Of a stretch of 14,904 nucleotides of DNA, positions 1 through 6,926 are shown piece after piece. This DNA is from Pseudomonadota bacterium (GTDB taxonomy: Bacteria; Pseudomonadota; Alphaproteobacteria; Rhizobiales; Kaistiaceae). The position numbers and the translations under genes were made by a program. The notes beneath the pieces were generated by a model. It was not told where the DNA came from. It did not search any database and saw only the letters and a list, made by a program, of their open reading frames with translations. Position 1 is the stretch's first letter. Each line of letters starts with the position of its first letter. Location: the NCBI GenBank assembly GCA_023433185.1, contig JAEZEN010000228.1:1-14904 (forward strand), read 5' to 3'.

Positions 1-19
1 GGCGCCGATGGCGCGATGG

Positions 20-457
20 CTAGAGGTCGACGACCTTGTCCGGGTCACCGGGCTTCATGGCGCGCCGGTCGCGCATGAAGCGGTCGAACTCCTCCTGGTC
101 GCGAGCGCGGCGGAGATTGGCCATGAACGTCTCGAATTCACGGCGCTCCTCCTCAAGCTTCCGACGCTCTTCCTCGAGGCGCTTCATCTCGCGCTCGCGG
201 TACTCGTCGAAGGCGACGTTGCCGCTCCGGGAGAAGCCGCTGCGCGACCCGCCGCAGCCCCGCGAACGACCGGAGAACTCGTTGCGGAAATCCTGCTTCA
301 TGCCTTCGAAGTGGCGACGCAGTTCCGGCACGCGATGACCCCAGATGATGTAGGCCAGCATCGCGAGGCCGAGCGGCCAGAACACGATGAAGCCAATGAC
401 CATCAGGGCGATGGTGAGCGGCGTCCAGGCAGGACGCAGGGCATAGGCGTTGATCAC
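20..457 (-). CDS. DUF2852 family membrane/coiled-coil protein
   Basis: A 145-residue protein of unknown function. One membrane segment spans about residues 12-38, with the motif FWPLGLAMLAYIIWG just after an RPAWTP stretch. This N-terminus is what I recognise as the DUF2852 family common in Hyphomicrobiales. A Gly/Ser/Arg-rich linker follows (about 60-80), then a strongly charged helix (about 83-115, repeated RLEEERRKLEEERRE pattern) likely to be a coiled coil. The C-terminus would probably face the cytoplasm. The start is GTG at 457. A purine-rich GAGAGGGGAGA tract lies upstream, though further away than ideal, and the conserved N-terminal motif begins only a few residues in. It is separated from phaZ by about 160 bp and is probably transcribed alone or with something beyond the window start. 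Family assignment is fairly secure; the role is unknown. Confidence 0.8.
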   Translation of the reverse strand: MINAYALRPAWTPLTIALMVIGFIVFWPLGLAMLAYIIWGHRVPELRRHFEGMKQDFRNEFSGRSRGCGGSRSGFSRSGNVAFDEYREREMKRLEEERRKLEEERREFETFMANLRRARDQEEFDRFMRDRRAMKPGDPDKVVDL

Positions 458-616
458 TGTCTTCGGTCTCCCCTCTCTGAGTGGCAGAACCGGAAGTGGT
501 GATCACCGGGCCGTGATTCAAGAAAAACCGGTTCGCGGTCGGCCGTCCCGCTGTCGGTTGGCAGCCGTCGGCCAGAGGTGCTGTCGCAGCAGTCCCGCGC
601 CGCGCTGCCGAGGGCG
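458..616. other. Intergenic region with 10-bp palindrome GGTGATCACC
   Basis: A 159-bp gap between the DUF2852 start and the phaZ stop. It holds a perfect palindrome GGTGATCACC at 498-507, about 41 bp upstream of the DUF2852 GTG start. I see no convincing hairpin with a T-tract to end phaZ transcription. The palindrome could be an operator for the DUF2852 gene, but a 10-bp self-complementary stretch in GC-rich DNA may be chance. Confidence 0.25.
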
Positions 617-1987
617 TCAGTGCTTTCCGCGGCCCCCCGGGCCACGCTTCCGGGTGACCCGCGCGGCGGCGCTCGCCGCCTTCGCGCCGGGAGGTTCATC
701 GGACACGGCGATGGCATGGCCGTTGGCGCTGCCGTTGCCGTTGGCCGAGCGCTGGGCGGGGTGCGAGAAGGTGCGGACGAAGTCGCGGATGCGCGGCGCG
801 ATCTCGGCCCGGAAGCGCGAACCGTTGAAGACGCCGTAGTGCCCGACCTTCGGCTGGAGGTAGTGGGCGCGACGGTCGTCCGGGATACCGGTGCAGATGT
901 CCTGGGCAGCCTCGGTCTGCCCGACGCCCGAAATGTCGTCGTTCTCGCCCTCGACCGTGAACAGGGCGACACGGCGGATGAGGCCGGGGTCGACGGGTTC
1001 GCCGCGGTGCATCATCTCGCCCTTCGGCAGGGCATGCCGAAGGAAGACCGTATCCACGGTCTGGAGATAGAACTCGGCGGTGAGATCCATCACCGCGAGA
1101 TACTCGTCGTAGAAGTCGCGGTGCTTTTCGGCCGAGTCGCCATCGTTCTCGACGAGATGGCGGAACAGATCGCGATGCGCCTCGACATGTCGGTTCAGAT
1201 TCATGCTGAGGAAGCCGGAGATCTGCAGGAAGCCGGGATACACCTCGCGCAGGAAGCCGGGATGCGGGAACGGCACCGACATGATGACGTTGCGCCGGAA
1301 CCAGTCGAGGTCGTGGGTGTTGGCGAGGGTGTTGACCGCGGTCGGGTTGCGGCGGGTGTCGATCGGACCGCCCATCAGCGTCATCGTGGCGGGGACGTGG
1401 CGGTCGTCCCGCGCCTCCATCACCGCCGCGGCGGCCAGTACCGGTACCGAGGGCTGGCAGACCGCCATCACATGCGTCCCCTCGCCGAGGAAGTGGAGCA
1501 TCGAGATGACGTAGTCGATGTAGTCGTCGAGGTCGAAGCGCCCCTCGGCGAGCGGCACCATGCGCGCATCGGCCCAGTCGGTGATGTAGGTGTCGTGATC
1601 GGGCAGCATTGTCTCGACGGTGCCGCGCAGCAGCGTCGCGTAGTGCCCGGACATCGGCGCCACGATCAGGAGCTTCGGCTGCGGCCGGGCATTGGCCCGC
1701 ACCGTCTTCTCGAAACGCAGCAGCCGGCAGAACGGCCGTTCCCAGACCGTACTTTCCACCACCGGCACGCGCTCGCCATGGTAGGTGGAGGTCGCGATAC
1801 CGAACGCGGGCTTGCCGTAGCGCCGGGTCGTGCGCTCGAAAAGCTCCGCCGCTGCCGCGATGTTGCGCCCCAGCGGCGTGTGCGAGAACGGGTTGAGCGG
1901 GTTCTTGAAGTAGAGCCGTGTCGCGTCGGCCGCGGCCCGAAACGGGCTCAAGGCCGCATGGTTCATCTCGTAGAGGTGGTAGTACAA
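617..1987 (-). CDS. phaZ: Intracellular poly(3-hydroxybutyrate) depolymerase
   Basis: A 456-residue cytoplasmic hydrolase that breaks down stored PHB granules. The N-terminus (YYHLYEMNHAALSP) and the block NPLNPFSHTPLGR at 30-41 are typical of the intracellular PhaZ family. The nucleophile is a cysteine, Cys177 in AVCQPSVP, rather than the serine of a normal lipase box, as in Ralstonia PhaZa1. The rest of the triad is probably Asp350 or Asp351 in EGENDDISG and His383 in VGHYGVFNG. There is no signal peptide. Residues about 411-456 form a low-complexity basic tail (NGNGSANG, then Arg/Lys-rich) that may be disordered. The start is taken as TTG at 1987 because the family N-terminus begins there; the first ATG, at 1966, would remove conserved residues. 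It is divergent from regB, with a palindrome over its predicted transcription start. Confidence 0.93.
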   Translation of the reverse strand: MYYHLYEMNHAALSPFRAAADATRLYFKNPLNPFSHTPLGRNIAAAAELFERTTRRYGKPAFGIATSTYHGERVPVVESTVWERPFCRLLRFEKTVRANARPQPKLLIVAPMSGHYATLLRGTVETMLPDHDTYITDWADARMVPLAEGRFDLDDYIDYVISMLHFLGEGTHVMAVCQPSVPVLAAAAVMEARDDRHVPATMTLMGGPIDTRRNPTAVNTLANTHDLDWFRRNVIMSVPFPHPGFLREVYPGFLQISGFLSMNLNRHVEAHRDLFRHLVENDGDSAEKHRDFYDEYLAVMDLTAEFYLQTVDTVFLRHALPKGEMMHRGEPVDPGLIRRVALFTVEGENDDISGVGQTEAAQDICTGIPDDRRAHYLQPKVGHYGVFNGSRFRAEIAPRIRDFVRTFSHPAQRSANGNGSANGHAIAVSDEPPGAKAASAAARVTRKRGPGGRGKH

Positions 1988-2029
1988 AGACCCTGGCCCT
2001 CGCTGTCGCCGCGTTCCGCCTACGCGGTC

Positions 2030-2044
2030 TTTTGCATTGCAAAA
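2030..2044. promoter_or_regulatory. 15-bp perfect palindrome, probable phaZ operator
   Basis: TTTTGCATTGCAAAA is a perfect inverted repeat with 7-bp arms and one central base. It abuts the candidate phaZ -10 box, so it would cover the transcription start, the classic position for a repressor. Its TGCA-N-TGCA character resembles TGC-rich sites reported for the PHB-responsive repressor PhaR in alphaproteobacteria; that link is inference. A second inverted repeat, CCGCGT-N7-ACGCGG (2009-2027), lies beside it in the phaZ leader. The region also lies upstream of regB, about 120 bp from its start codon. Confidence 0.5.
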
Positions 2045-2074
2045 AGAATAGGGTGGTCCTACGCGTCAACGCAA
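2045..2074 (-). promoter_or_regulatory. Candidate phaZ promoter
   Basis: On the minus strand a -35-like TTGCGT (2069-2074) and a -10-like TATTCT (2045-2050) are separated by 18 bp. Transcription would start near 2038, about 50 nt before the phaZ start codon. The -10 matches the sigma-70 consensus at 4 of 6 positions. Placement is inferred only from sequence. Confidence 0.35.
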
Positions 2075-2166
2075 GGACAAGTTTGGCCGCCAGGTCGGAC
2101 CTGCGGGGGCGCAGCCGGCCGGGCGTCGTGTCGGCGACGCATTTCCTCCCGGAGGTCCCGCCAGCG

Positions 2167-3540
2167 ATGGACGATTCCGCCAACGCCCGCCTCCGCGACG
2201 GGGAGCCGCTGCCGGAGGGCGACTTCGCCGGCCGGAGCCTGCGGCTGCAGACCCTCATCCGCCTGCGCTGGCTGGCCGTCGCGGGCCAGTCGGTGGCCGT
2301 CGCCGTGGTCCATTTCGGCCTCGGCTTCCCGCTGCCGCTGGTCTGGTGCATCGGCCTCATCGCCCTCTCGGCGGCGTTCAACATCGCACTGCGCATCGCG
2401 TACCCCGCGAGCCACCGCCTGCGGGCCGAGCCGGCCTTCCTCATGCTCTCCTACGATGCGCTGCAGCTCGGCGCGCTCCTCTTCCTCACCGGCGGCCTCG
2501 ACAACCCGTTCGCCATCCTGCTGCTGGTGCCGGTGATCGTTTCGGCGACGACGCTCGCGCCGTTCCCCACGATGCTGCTCGGCACGATCGTCGTGGTGGT
2601 CGCGACGGTGCTCGCGGTCAGCCATCTGCCCCTGCCGTGGAACCCCGGCGAGACCCTCGTCCTGCCCCAGGTCTACACCGTCGCGGTATGGGTGGCTCTG
2701 GTCTCGACATGCGCCTTCACCGGCACCTATGCCTTCCAGGTGGCGGAGGAATCGCGGAAGCTCGCCCGCGCGCTCAACGCGACCGAAATGGTCCTCGCCC
2801 GCGAGCAGCATCTCTCGGCGCTGGACGGCCTGGCCGCGGCCGCCGCGCACGAACTCGGGACGCCGCTCGCCACCATCGCCCTCGTCTCGCGCGAGCTGCA
2901 GCGCGAGATGGCGCCCGACGATCGCCACGCCGAGGACATCGCCCTCCTCAACAGCCAGGCCCAGCGCTGCCGCGACATCCTCGGCAAGCTCACCTCGATG
3001 TCCGGCGAACTCGACGTGTCCATCGCCCGCCAGCCGGTGACCCATCTGCTCGAGGAGGCGGTCGAACCCTACCGCGCCTTCGGCACGGAGATCGCGATCC
3101 TGCCGCCCGAGGCGAAAGGTCCCGAACCCGTCGGACGGCGCAACCCGGCGGTCATGCAGGCCTTCGCCAATCTCATCGAGAACGCAGTGGACTTCGCCGA
3201 CAGCCGCGTCGAGATCGGCATCGCCTGGGACGAGCGCAGCGTGGCGGTCACCATCGCCGATGACGGACGCGGCTTCACGCCCGCCATCCTGTCGCGGATC
3301 GGCGAGCCCTATGTGACCACCCGCGGCCCGAGCGGCGACGACCGTGCCGACCACGAGGCCGGCGGCCTCGGGCTCGGCCTCTTCATCGCCAAGACGCTTC
3401 TCGAACGGACCGGCGCGCGCCTGACCTTCGGCAACGCCGAGGCGCCGGGGCACGGGGCCATCGTGCGCGTCGCCTGGCCGCGGGCCCGGGTCGAACAGGA
3501 TGCCGACGCCCTGACATCCGACGGGCGGGCCCGTGCGTGA
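2167..3540 (+). CDS. regB: RegB/PrrB/ActS-type redox sensor histidine kinase
   Basis: A 457-residue membrane histidine kinase that senses respiratory redox state and phosphorylates RegA. About six membrane helices fill residues 30-190. The quinone-binding motif GGxxNPF is present as GGLDNPF at 109-115. The phosphoacceptor is His228 in AAAAHELGTPLATI. Cys268 in SQAQRCRDIL matches the redox-active cysteine of RegB (Cys265 in Rhodobacter). The ATPase domain shows the N-box NLIENAVDFA (335-344), DDGRG (365-369) and GGLGLGLFIAK (399-409). The ATG at 2167 is chosen over in-frame upstream codons because GGAGG (2151-2155) precedes it and the length fits the family. It is divergent from phaZ and 82 bp upstream of regA. 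No SenC/PrrC gene lies between the two, unlike Rhodobacter and like ActS-ActR in rhizobia. Confidence 0.95.
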   Translation: MDDSANARLRDGEPLPEGDFAGRSLRLQTLIRLRWLAVAGQSVAVAVVHFGLGFPLPLVWCIGLIALSAAFNIALRIAYPASHRLRAEPAFLMLSYDALQLGALLFLTGGLDNPFAILLLVPVIVSATTLAPFPTMLLGTIVVVVATVLAVSHLPLPWNPGETLVLPQVYTVAVWVALVSTCAFTGTYAFQVAEESRKLARALNATEMVLAREQHLSALDGLAAAAAHELGTPLATIALVSRELQREMAPDDRHAEDIALLNSQAQRCRDILGKLTSMSGELDVSIARQPVTHLLEEAVEPYRAFGTEIAILPPEAKGPEPVGRRNPAVMQAFANLIENAVDFADSRVEIGIAWDERSVAVTIADDGRGFTPAILSRIGEPYVTTRGPSGDDRADHEAGGLGLGLFIAKTLLERTGARLTFGNAEAPGHGAIVRVAWPRARVEQDADALTSDGRARA

Positions 3541-3543
3541 TGC

Positions 3544-3571
3544 TTGCGGGGTCGGGGAATCCGCCTATAAC
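3544..3571 (+). promoter_or_regulatory. Candidate promoter for regA
   Basis: Within the 82-bp regB-regA gap, TTGCGG (3544-3549) and TATAAC (3566-3571) are spaced by 16 bp. The -10 matches consensus at 5 of 6 positions. The block GCTTGCGGG at 3542-3550 recurs exactly at 9012-9020 in the candidate ubiK promoter. If real, regA can be expressed independently of the kinase. Confidence 0.4.
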
Positions 3572-3600
3572 CCTTAAAAGTTGACGGGAGAGGACTTATT

Positions 3601-3616
3601 TCCCCAACTGCGGGGA
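3601..3616 (+). other. Small stem in the regA leader
   Basis: TCCCC-AACTGC-GGGGA can form a 5-bp stem with a 6-nt loop, ending 6 nt before the regA start codon and just ahead of its AAGGA ribosome site. It may tune translation initiation, but so short a stem may have no function. Confidence 0.25.
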
Positions 3617-3622
3617 CAAGGA

Positions 3623-4174
3623 ATGCCCGAAACCAGCCAGAACAGTTCCGCAGACATGTCACTCCTGATCGTCGATGACGACAAGCCGTTCCTCCAGCGC
3701 CTTGCGCGCGCCATGGAAACCCGCGGCTATGTCGTCGATACTGCAGACACCGTCGCCGAAGGCATCCGGAAGGTCGAGGCCGGCCCGCCGGCCTATGCGG
3801 TCGTCGACATGCGCCTCGAGGACGGCAACGGCCTCGAGGTCATCGACCTCATCCGCCGCCGCCGGCCCGATTCCCGCATGATCGTCCTCACCGGCTACGG
3901 CAACATCGCCACCGCCGTGACCGCCGTGAAGCTCGGCGCGATCGATTATCTCGCCAAGCCGGCCGACGCCGACGACGTTCACCACGCGCTGACCCGGGAC
4001 CCGGAGACCAAGGCCGAGCCGCCCGAGAACCCGATGTCGGCCGACCGGGTGCGCTGGGAGCATATCCAGCGCGTCTACGAACTCTGCGACCGGAACGTCT
4101 CGGAGACCGCCCGCCGCCTCAACATGCACCGCCGCACGCTCCAGCGCATCCTCGCCAAGCGCGCCCCGCGCTAG
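3623..4174 (+). CDS. regA: RegA/PrrA/ActR-type response regulator
   Basis: A 183-residue DNA-binding response regulator, almost exactly the usual RegA length of about 184. The receiver domain has the acidic cluster Asp18-Asp20, the phosphorylation site Asp62 in VVDMRLEDGNG, Thr90 in VLTGYG and Lys112 in YLAKP. The C-terminal Fis-type helix-turn-helix (about 143-183: WEHIQRVYELCDRNVSE, then TARRLNMHRRTLQRILAKR) is nearly invariant in RegA/ActR proteins and identifies the family on its own. In relatives this regulator controls respiration, CO2 and nitrogen fixation, and other redox-linked pathways. The ATG at 3623 is preferred to an upstream TTG at 3581 because of family length and an AAGGA just upstream. 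It lies directly downstream of its cognate kinase and converges on the MFS gene with a 15-bp gap. Confidence 0.96.
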   Translation: MPETSQNSSADMSLLIVDDDKPFLQRLARAMETRGYVVDTADTVAEGIRKVEAGPPAYAVVDMRLEDGNGLEVIDLIRRRRPDSRMIVLTGYGNIATAVTAVKLGAIDYLAKPADADDVHHALTRDPETKAEPPENPMSADRVRWEHIQRVYELCDRNVSETARRLNMHRRTLQRILAKRAPR

Positions 4175-4189
4175 TCCGGACCACCAGGC

Positions 4190-5404
4190 TCAGGAGACGG
4201 CCAGGGGCCGGGCGCCGCCCTGCCGTGGGGCCTCGTCAAAGCTGCGGATGCCGAGGAGCGCGGTGGCGAGCGCCACCACGCCGGCCCCGACCGAGATCCA
4301 AAATCCGGACTGCGCGCCGAAGGCATCGATCACGTAGCCCGAGGAAATCGAGCCGAAGGCCATGCCGAGACCGATCCCGGTCATCCCCCAGGTGATCCCC
4401 TCGGTGAGCTGGCTGCTGGGCACCCGCCGCTCGATCAGCCCGAAGGCGGCGATGAAGGTCGGCGACACCGCACCGCCGGCGAGGAACAGCGCCACGCCCA
4501 GCGCCGGGATGCTGCCGACGAAGAGCGGCAGCAAGGTCGTCAGCATCACGAAGGTGACGGCGACGACCAGCTGGCGGGGCAGCGGCATGGCGATCCGCCG
4601 CATCCCGTACACCACGCCCACGACCAGCGAGCCGAGCGCGTAGCCGGCGAGGATCAGGCTCGCCGCGCCGGTATCGCCGAGCGCCTCGGAATAGGCGATG
4701 ACCGACACTTCCGCGGTGCCGAAGATCGTGCCCACCGCGGCGAGCATGATCGCGACCGTGCGCACCGGCGGCAGCCGGATCGCCGATGCCATGGCGATCT
4801 CCGGAGCGGGATGGACGGGCGGCTCGGTGCGCCGCTGGATGACGAAGAGCGTGGTTCCGATCGCAAGGATGATCGCGGCGAAGAGCGGCCCGGCCTCGGG
4901 AAAAAGCGACAGCGACAGGCCGATCGAGAGCACCGAGCCGGCGATGTAGGTGACCTCGTCGAGGACCGACTCGAAGGCGAAGGCGGTGTGGAGCTGCGGC
5001 ATGCCGCGGTAGATCTCGCTCCAGCGCGCCCGCACCATGGCGGCGATGCTGGGCATCACGCCGGCGCCCAACGCCGTCAGGAACAGGAGCCATACCGGGC
5101 CGCCGAAGCGGTTCGTCGCGATCAGCCCGAGGAAGGCCGCTACCGAGACCGCGGTGACCGGTGCCAGCACCCGGCCCTGGCCGTGACGATCGACGAAACG
5201 TGATATGCGCGGCGAGACCAGCGCGTTGGTCAGGGCGAAGGTTGCGGCAACCGCGCCGGCGAGCGCATAGCGGCCTTCGGTCTGGCTGATCATGGTGACG
5301 ATGCCGATGGTGACCATGGCGAGCGGCAGGCGCGCCAGCAGGCCGGCCGCGGAGAAGGCGGCCGCGCCGGGCGCGCGGAAGATCTCGACATAGGGATTCG
5401 CCAT
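4190..5404 (-). CDS. MFS transporter, probable drug/metabolite efflux
   Basis: A 404-residue polytopic inner-membrane protein with about 12 hydrophobic helices in two halves joined by a charged loop (RRTEPPVHPAPE). The motif RISRFVDRHGQGR after the second helix is a variant of the major-facilitator loop 2-3 signature. The substrate cannot be read from the sequence. The start is ATG at 5404 (MANPYVEIFRAPG), with GGAAG a few bases upstream; longer in-frame readings would run into the operator region. It is divergent from a TetR regulator and shares an operator-rich intergenic region with it. This is the classic arrangement of an efflux pump induced by its own substrate. Efflux is therefore inferred from context. 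Confidence 0.85.
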   Translation of the reverse strand: MANPYVEIFRAPGAAAFSAAGLLARLPLAMVTIGIVTMISQTEGRYALAGAVAATFALTNALVSPRISRFVDRHGQGRVLAPVTAVSVAAFLGLIATNRFGGPVWLLFLTALGAGVMPSIAAMVRARWSEIYRGMPQLHTAFAFESVLDEVTYIAGSVLSIGLSLSLFPEAGPLFAAIILAIGTTLFVIQRRTEPPVHPAPEIAMASAIRLPPVRTVAIMLAAVGTIFGTAEVSVIAYSEALGDTGAASLILAGYALGSLVVGVVYGMRRIAMPLPRQLVVAVTFVMLTTLLPLFVGSIPALGVALFLAGGAVSPTFIAAFGLIERRVPSSQLTEGITWGMTGIGLGMAFGSISSGYVIDAFGAQSGFWISVGAGVVALATALLGIRSFDEAPRQGGARPLAVS

Positions 5405-5420
5405 GGAACACTTCCATTCA

Positions 5421-5435
5421 CATACGATGCGTATG
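5421..5435. promoter_or_regulatory. TetR-type operator O1
   Basis: CATACGATGCGTATG: perfect 6-bp arms (CATACG/CGTATG) around a 3-bp centre. It fits CATAC-N5-GTATG, shared with O2 and nearly with O3. It lies between the MFS start codon and its -10 box. Assignment to the adjacent TetR protein is inference from position and repetition. Confidence 0.75.
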
Positions 5436-5440
5436 CCAAT

Positions 5441-5469
5441 CGGATAATTGCATACCACGCGTATGTCAA
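5441..5469 (-). promoter_or_regulatory. Candidate promoter of the MFS transporter gene
   Basis: On the minus strand a perfect -35 TTGACA (5464-5469) is followed after 17 bp by TATCCG (5441-5446). Operator O2 sits almost wholly in the spacer and O1 covers the expected transcription start near 5434. A bound regulator should block this promoter. Confidence 0.55.
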
Positions 5470-5475
5470 TTAAAT
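5448..5475 (+). promoter_or_regulatory. Candidate promoter of the TetR gene
   Basis: TTGCAT (5448-5453) and TTAAAT (5470-5475), 16 bp apart, point towards the TetR gene. This promoter overlaps the oppositely directed MFS promoter, shares operator O2 in its spacer, and has O3 over its expected start. That suggests autoregulation. The match to consensus is moderate. Confidence 0.4.
5451..5465. promoter_or_regulatory. TetR-type operator O2
   Basis: CATACCACGCGTATG: perfect CATAC/GTATG arms, starting 30 bp after O1. It sits in the spacer of both predicted divergent promoters, so occupancy would shut both. Confidence 0.75.
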
Positions 5476-5489
5476 ATACGCCACGTATG
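5475..5489. promoter_or_regulatory. TetR-type operator O3 (one mismatch)
   Basis: TATACGCCACGTATG: a third copy starting 24 bp after O2, with the first base of the left arm changed (TATAC for CATAC). It overlaps the predicted TetR transcription start and lies just before the GAAAGG ribosome site, so it is probably a weaker autoregulatory site. Confidence 0.6.
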
Positions 5490-5502
5490 TGAAAGGTTGA
5501 CG

Positions 5503-6090
5503 ATGGCGCAGAGGCAAAGGGCGGCCATGATCGCCGAAACCCGTGCGAAGCTGGTCGCGGCGGCGCGGCGGGCTTTCGGCACGGTGGGCTATGCCGATGC
5601 CTCGATGGACGACTTCACCGCCGAGGCGGGCCTGACGCGCGGTGCCCTATACCATCATTTCGGGGGAAAGAGGGGGCTCCTCGAAGCGGTGATCACGGCG
5701 ATCGACGCCGAGATGAGCGCGCGGCTGGCGGAGGTCTCGGCCGCCGCTGCAACGCCCTGGCAGGGCTTCGTCGACGAGTGCATCGCCTATGTCGAGATGG
5801 CGCGCGAGCCAGAGATCCAGCGCATCATGCTGCGCGACGGCCCGGCCGTGCTCGGCGATCCCGCCGCCTGGCCAAACCAGAATGCGTGCATCCGTTCGCT
5901 GACCGCGAACCTCGAACGGTTCGTCGAGGATGGCACGCTGCCCCCGCTCGACGCGGAGGCGGCAGCCCGCCTCCTCAACGGCGCCATGCTCTCGGCATCG
6001 CTGTGGATCGCCCACGCACCGGACCCCGAGGCGACGACGCGGCGGGCCGTGGATGCCTTCAAGCTGATGCTCGCATCGCTCCGGACCTAA
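5503..6090 (+). CDS. TetR/AcrR family transcriptional regulator
   Basis: A 195-residue one-component regulator. The N-terminal TetR helix-turn-helix (about residues 15-60) includes MDDFTAEAGLTRGALYHHF, in which the recognition helix TRGALYHHF and following GGKRGLLEAV are typical of the family. The C-terminal ligand domain (about 75-195) is helical and its inducer is unknown. The start is ATG at 5503, six bases after GAAAGG (5491-5496); a TTG at 5497 abuts that site and is unlikely. It is divergent from the MFS gene and probably represses both genes through the CATAC-N5-GTATG sites. Its TAA stop overlaps the pgeF stop on the other strand (CTAA at 6087-6090), so the two genes converge with no space for a terminator between them. 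Confidence 0.93.
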   Translation: MAQRQRAAMIAETRAKLVAAARRAFGTVGYADASMDDFTAEAGLTRGALYHHFGGKRGLLEAVITAIDAEMSARLAEVSAAAATPWQGFVDECIAYVEMAREPEIQRIMLRDGPAVLGDPAAWPNQNACIRSLTANLERFVEDGTLPPLDAEAAARLLNGAMLSASLWIAHAPDPEATTRRAVDAFKLMLASLRT

Positions 6091-6899
6091 TCCAGGACGA
6101 TCGCCGAGAGGAGCCGGCCGTAGTCGGCTTCGCCGCGATGGGTCGCGCGGCGGTAGGAGAAGAATCGTTCCTCGTCGGCATAGGTGCAGAGGCCGAGATC
6201 GGCGGACAGCACCCCGGCCGCGGTGAGGCGCGCGGCGATGAAACCGGGCAGGTCGAAGAAGGCGTGGCCGGGCCGGGTGGCGGGCAGGAAGAAGGCGCTG
6301 CTCGCCGGGTTGACCTTGACGAAGGCCTCCACCAGCTCTTCGCCGACCTCGTAGTTGCGCTGACTGATGGTCGGGCCGATGACGGCGACGATCCTCTGGC
6401 GCGTCGCGCCGAGATCCTCCATCGCGCGGACGGTCGATTCAAGGATGCCGCCCAGCGCCCCGCGCCATCCGGCATGGGCGGCGGCAACGACGCGGGCAGT
6501 CGGATCGGCGAACAGGATCGAACCGCAGTCGGCGGTGCCGACGCCGACGGCGACGCCGCGCCGCGCGGTCACCACGGCATCGGCCTTCGGTCCCTGCCCC
6601 GTCTCCCACACCCGGTCGACCACGACCGCGATGTCGCCGTGGACCTGGTAGGGCGTCGCCAGGCGGTCCGGTCCGACGCCCAGGGTGCGCGCGGCCCGCG
6701 CCCGGTTCTTGAAGACGAACCCCTTGTCGTCCTGCGAACCGACGCCGCAATTGAGACTTCGGTAGATGCCGGAGGACACCCCGCCGATGCGGGTGAAGAA
6801 GGCATGACGAACGCCGGGCACCGCCTCGAGGAGGCCATGGGTCAGAGGCTTCGGCTTCACCGCCTCGCCGCTCCAGGCGACCCGACCCGATCTCAACAT
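6087..6899 (-). CDS. pgeF: Peptidoglycan editing factor PgeF (YfiH / laccase-domain family)
   Basis: A 270-residue cytoplasmic protein of the COG1496 family. In E. coli, PgeF clears mis-made peptidoglycan precursors; relatives were formerly called polyphenol oxidases. Key residues are present: GVRHAFFTRIGGVS (29-42), His87 in YQVHG, Cys125 in TADCG and His142 in AAHAGWRG, which together form the metal/catalytic site. The block GPTISQRNYEVGEE (175-188) is also characteristic. The length is normal. The start is ATG at 6899, with GAGGG upstream; a GTG at 6860 is a possible shorter start, since family similarity begins only near residue 28. It is third in the lgt-methyltransferase-pgeF operon, 27 bp after the methyltransferase, an order I know from other Hyphomicrobiales. 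Confidence 0.93.
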   Translation of the reverse strand: MLRSGRVAWSGEAVKPKPLTHGLLEAVPGVRHAFFTRIGGVSSGIYRSLNCGVGSQDDKGFVFKNRARAARTLGVGPDRLATPYQVHGDIAVVVDRVWETGQGPKADAVVTARRGVAVGVGTADCGSILFADPTARVVAAAHAGWRGALGGILESTVRAMEDLGATRQRIVAVIGPTISQRNYEVGEELVEAFVKVNPASSAFFLPATRPGHAFFDLPGFIAARLTAAGVLSADLGLCTYADEERFFSYRRATHRGEADYGRLLSAIVLD

Positions 6900-6926
6900 C
6901 CTGACGCCCTCAAACGCTGCCCACGC

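Noticed and set aside
696..2444. Long minus-strand open frame (582 codons) overlapping phaZ
   Set aside because: It is out of frame with phaZ, with Arg/Ala/Pro-rich low-complexity composition and no family resemblance.
578..2536. Long plus-strand open frame (652 codons) across phaZ and the start of regB
   Set aside because: It is antisense to a clear PhaZ and overlaps regB in another frame. Its translation is Arg/Gly/Val-rich without a recognisable domain, as is usual for shadow frames in GC-rich DNA.
2059..3453. Minus-strand open frame (464 codons) opposite regB
   Set aside because: It is antisense to a kinase with every expected motif, and no domain is recognisable in it.
4175..4189. Bidirectional terminator between regA and the MFS gene
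   Set aside because: The gap is only 15 bp and shows no convincing stem or T-tract.
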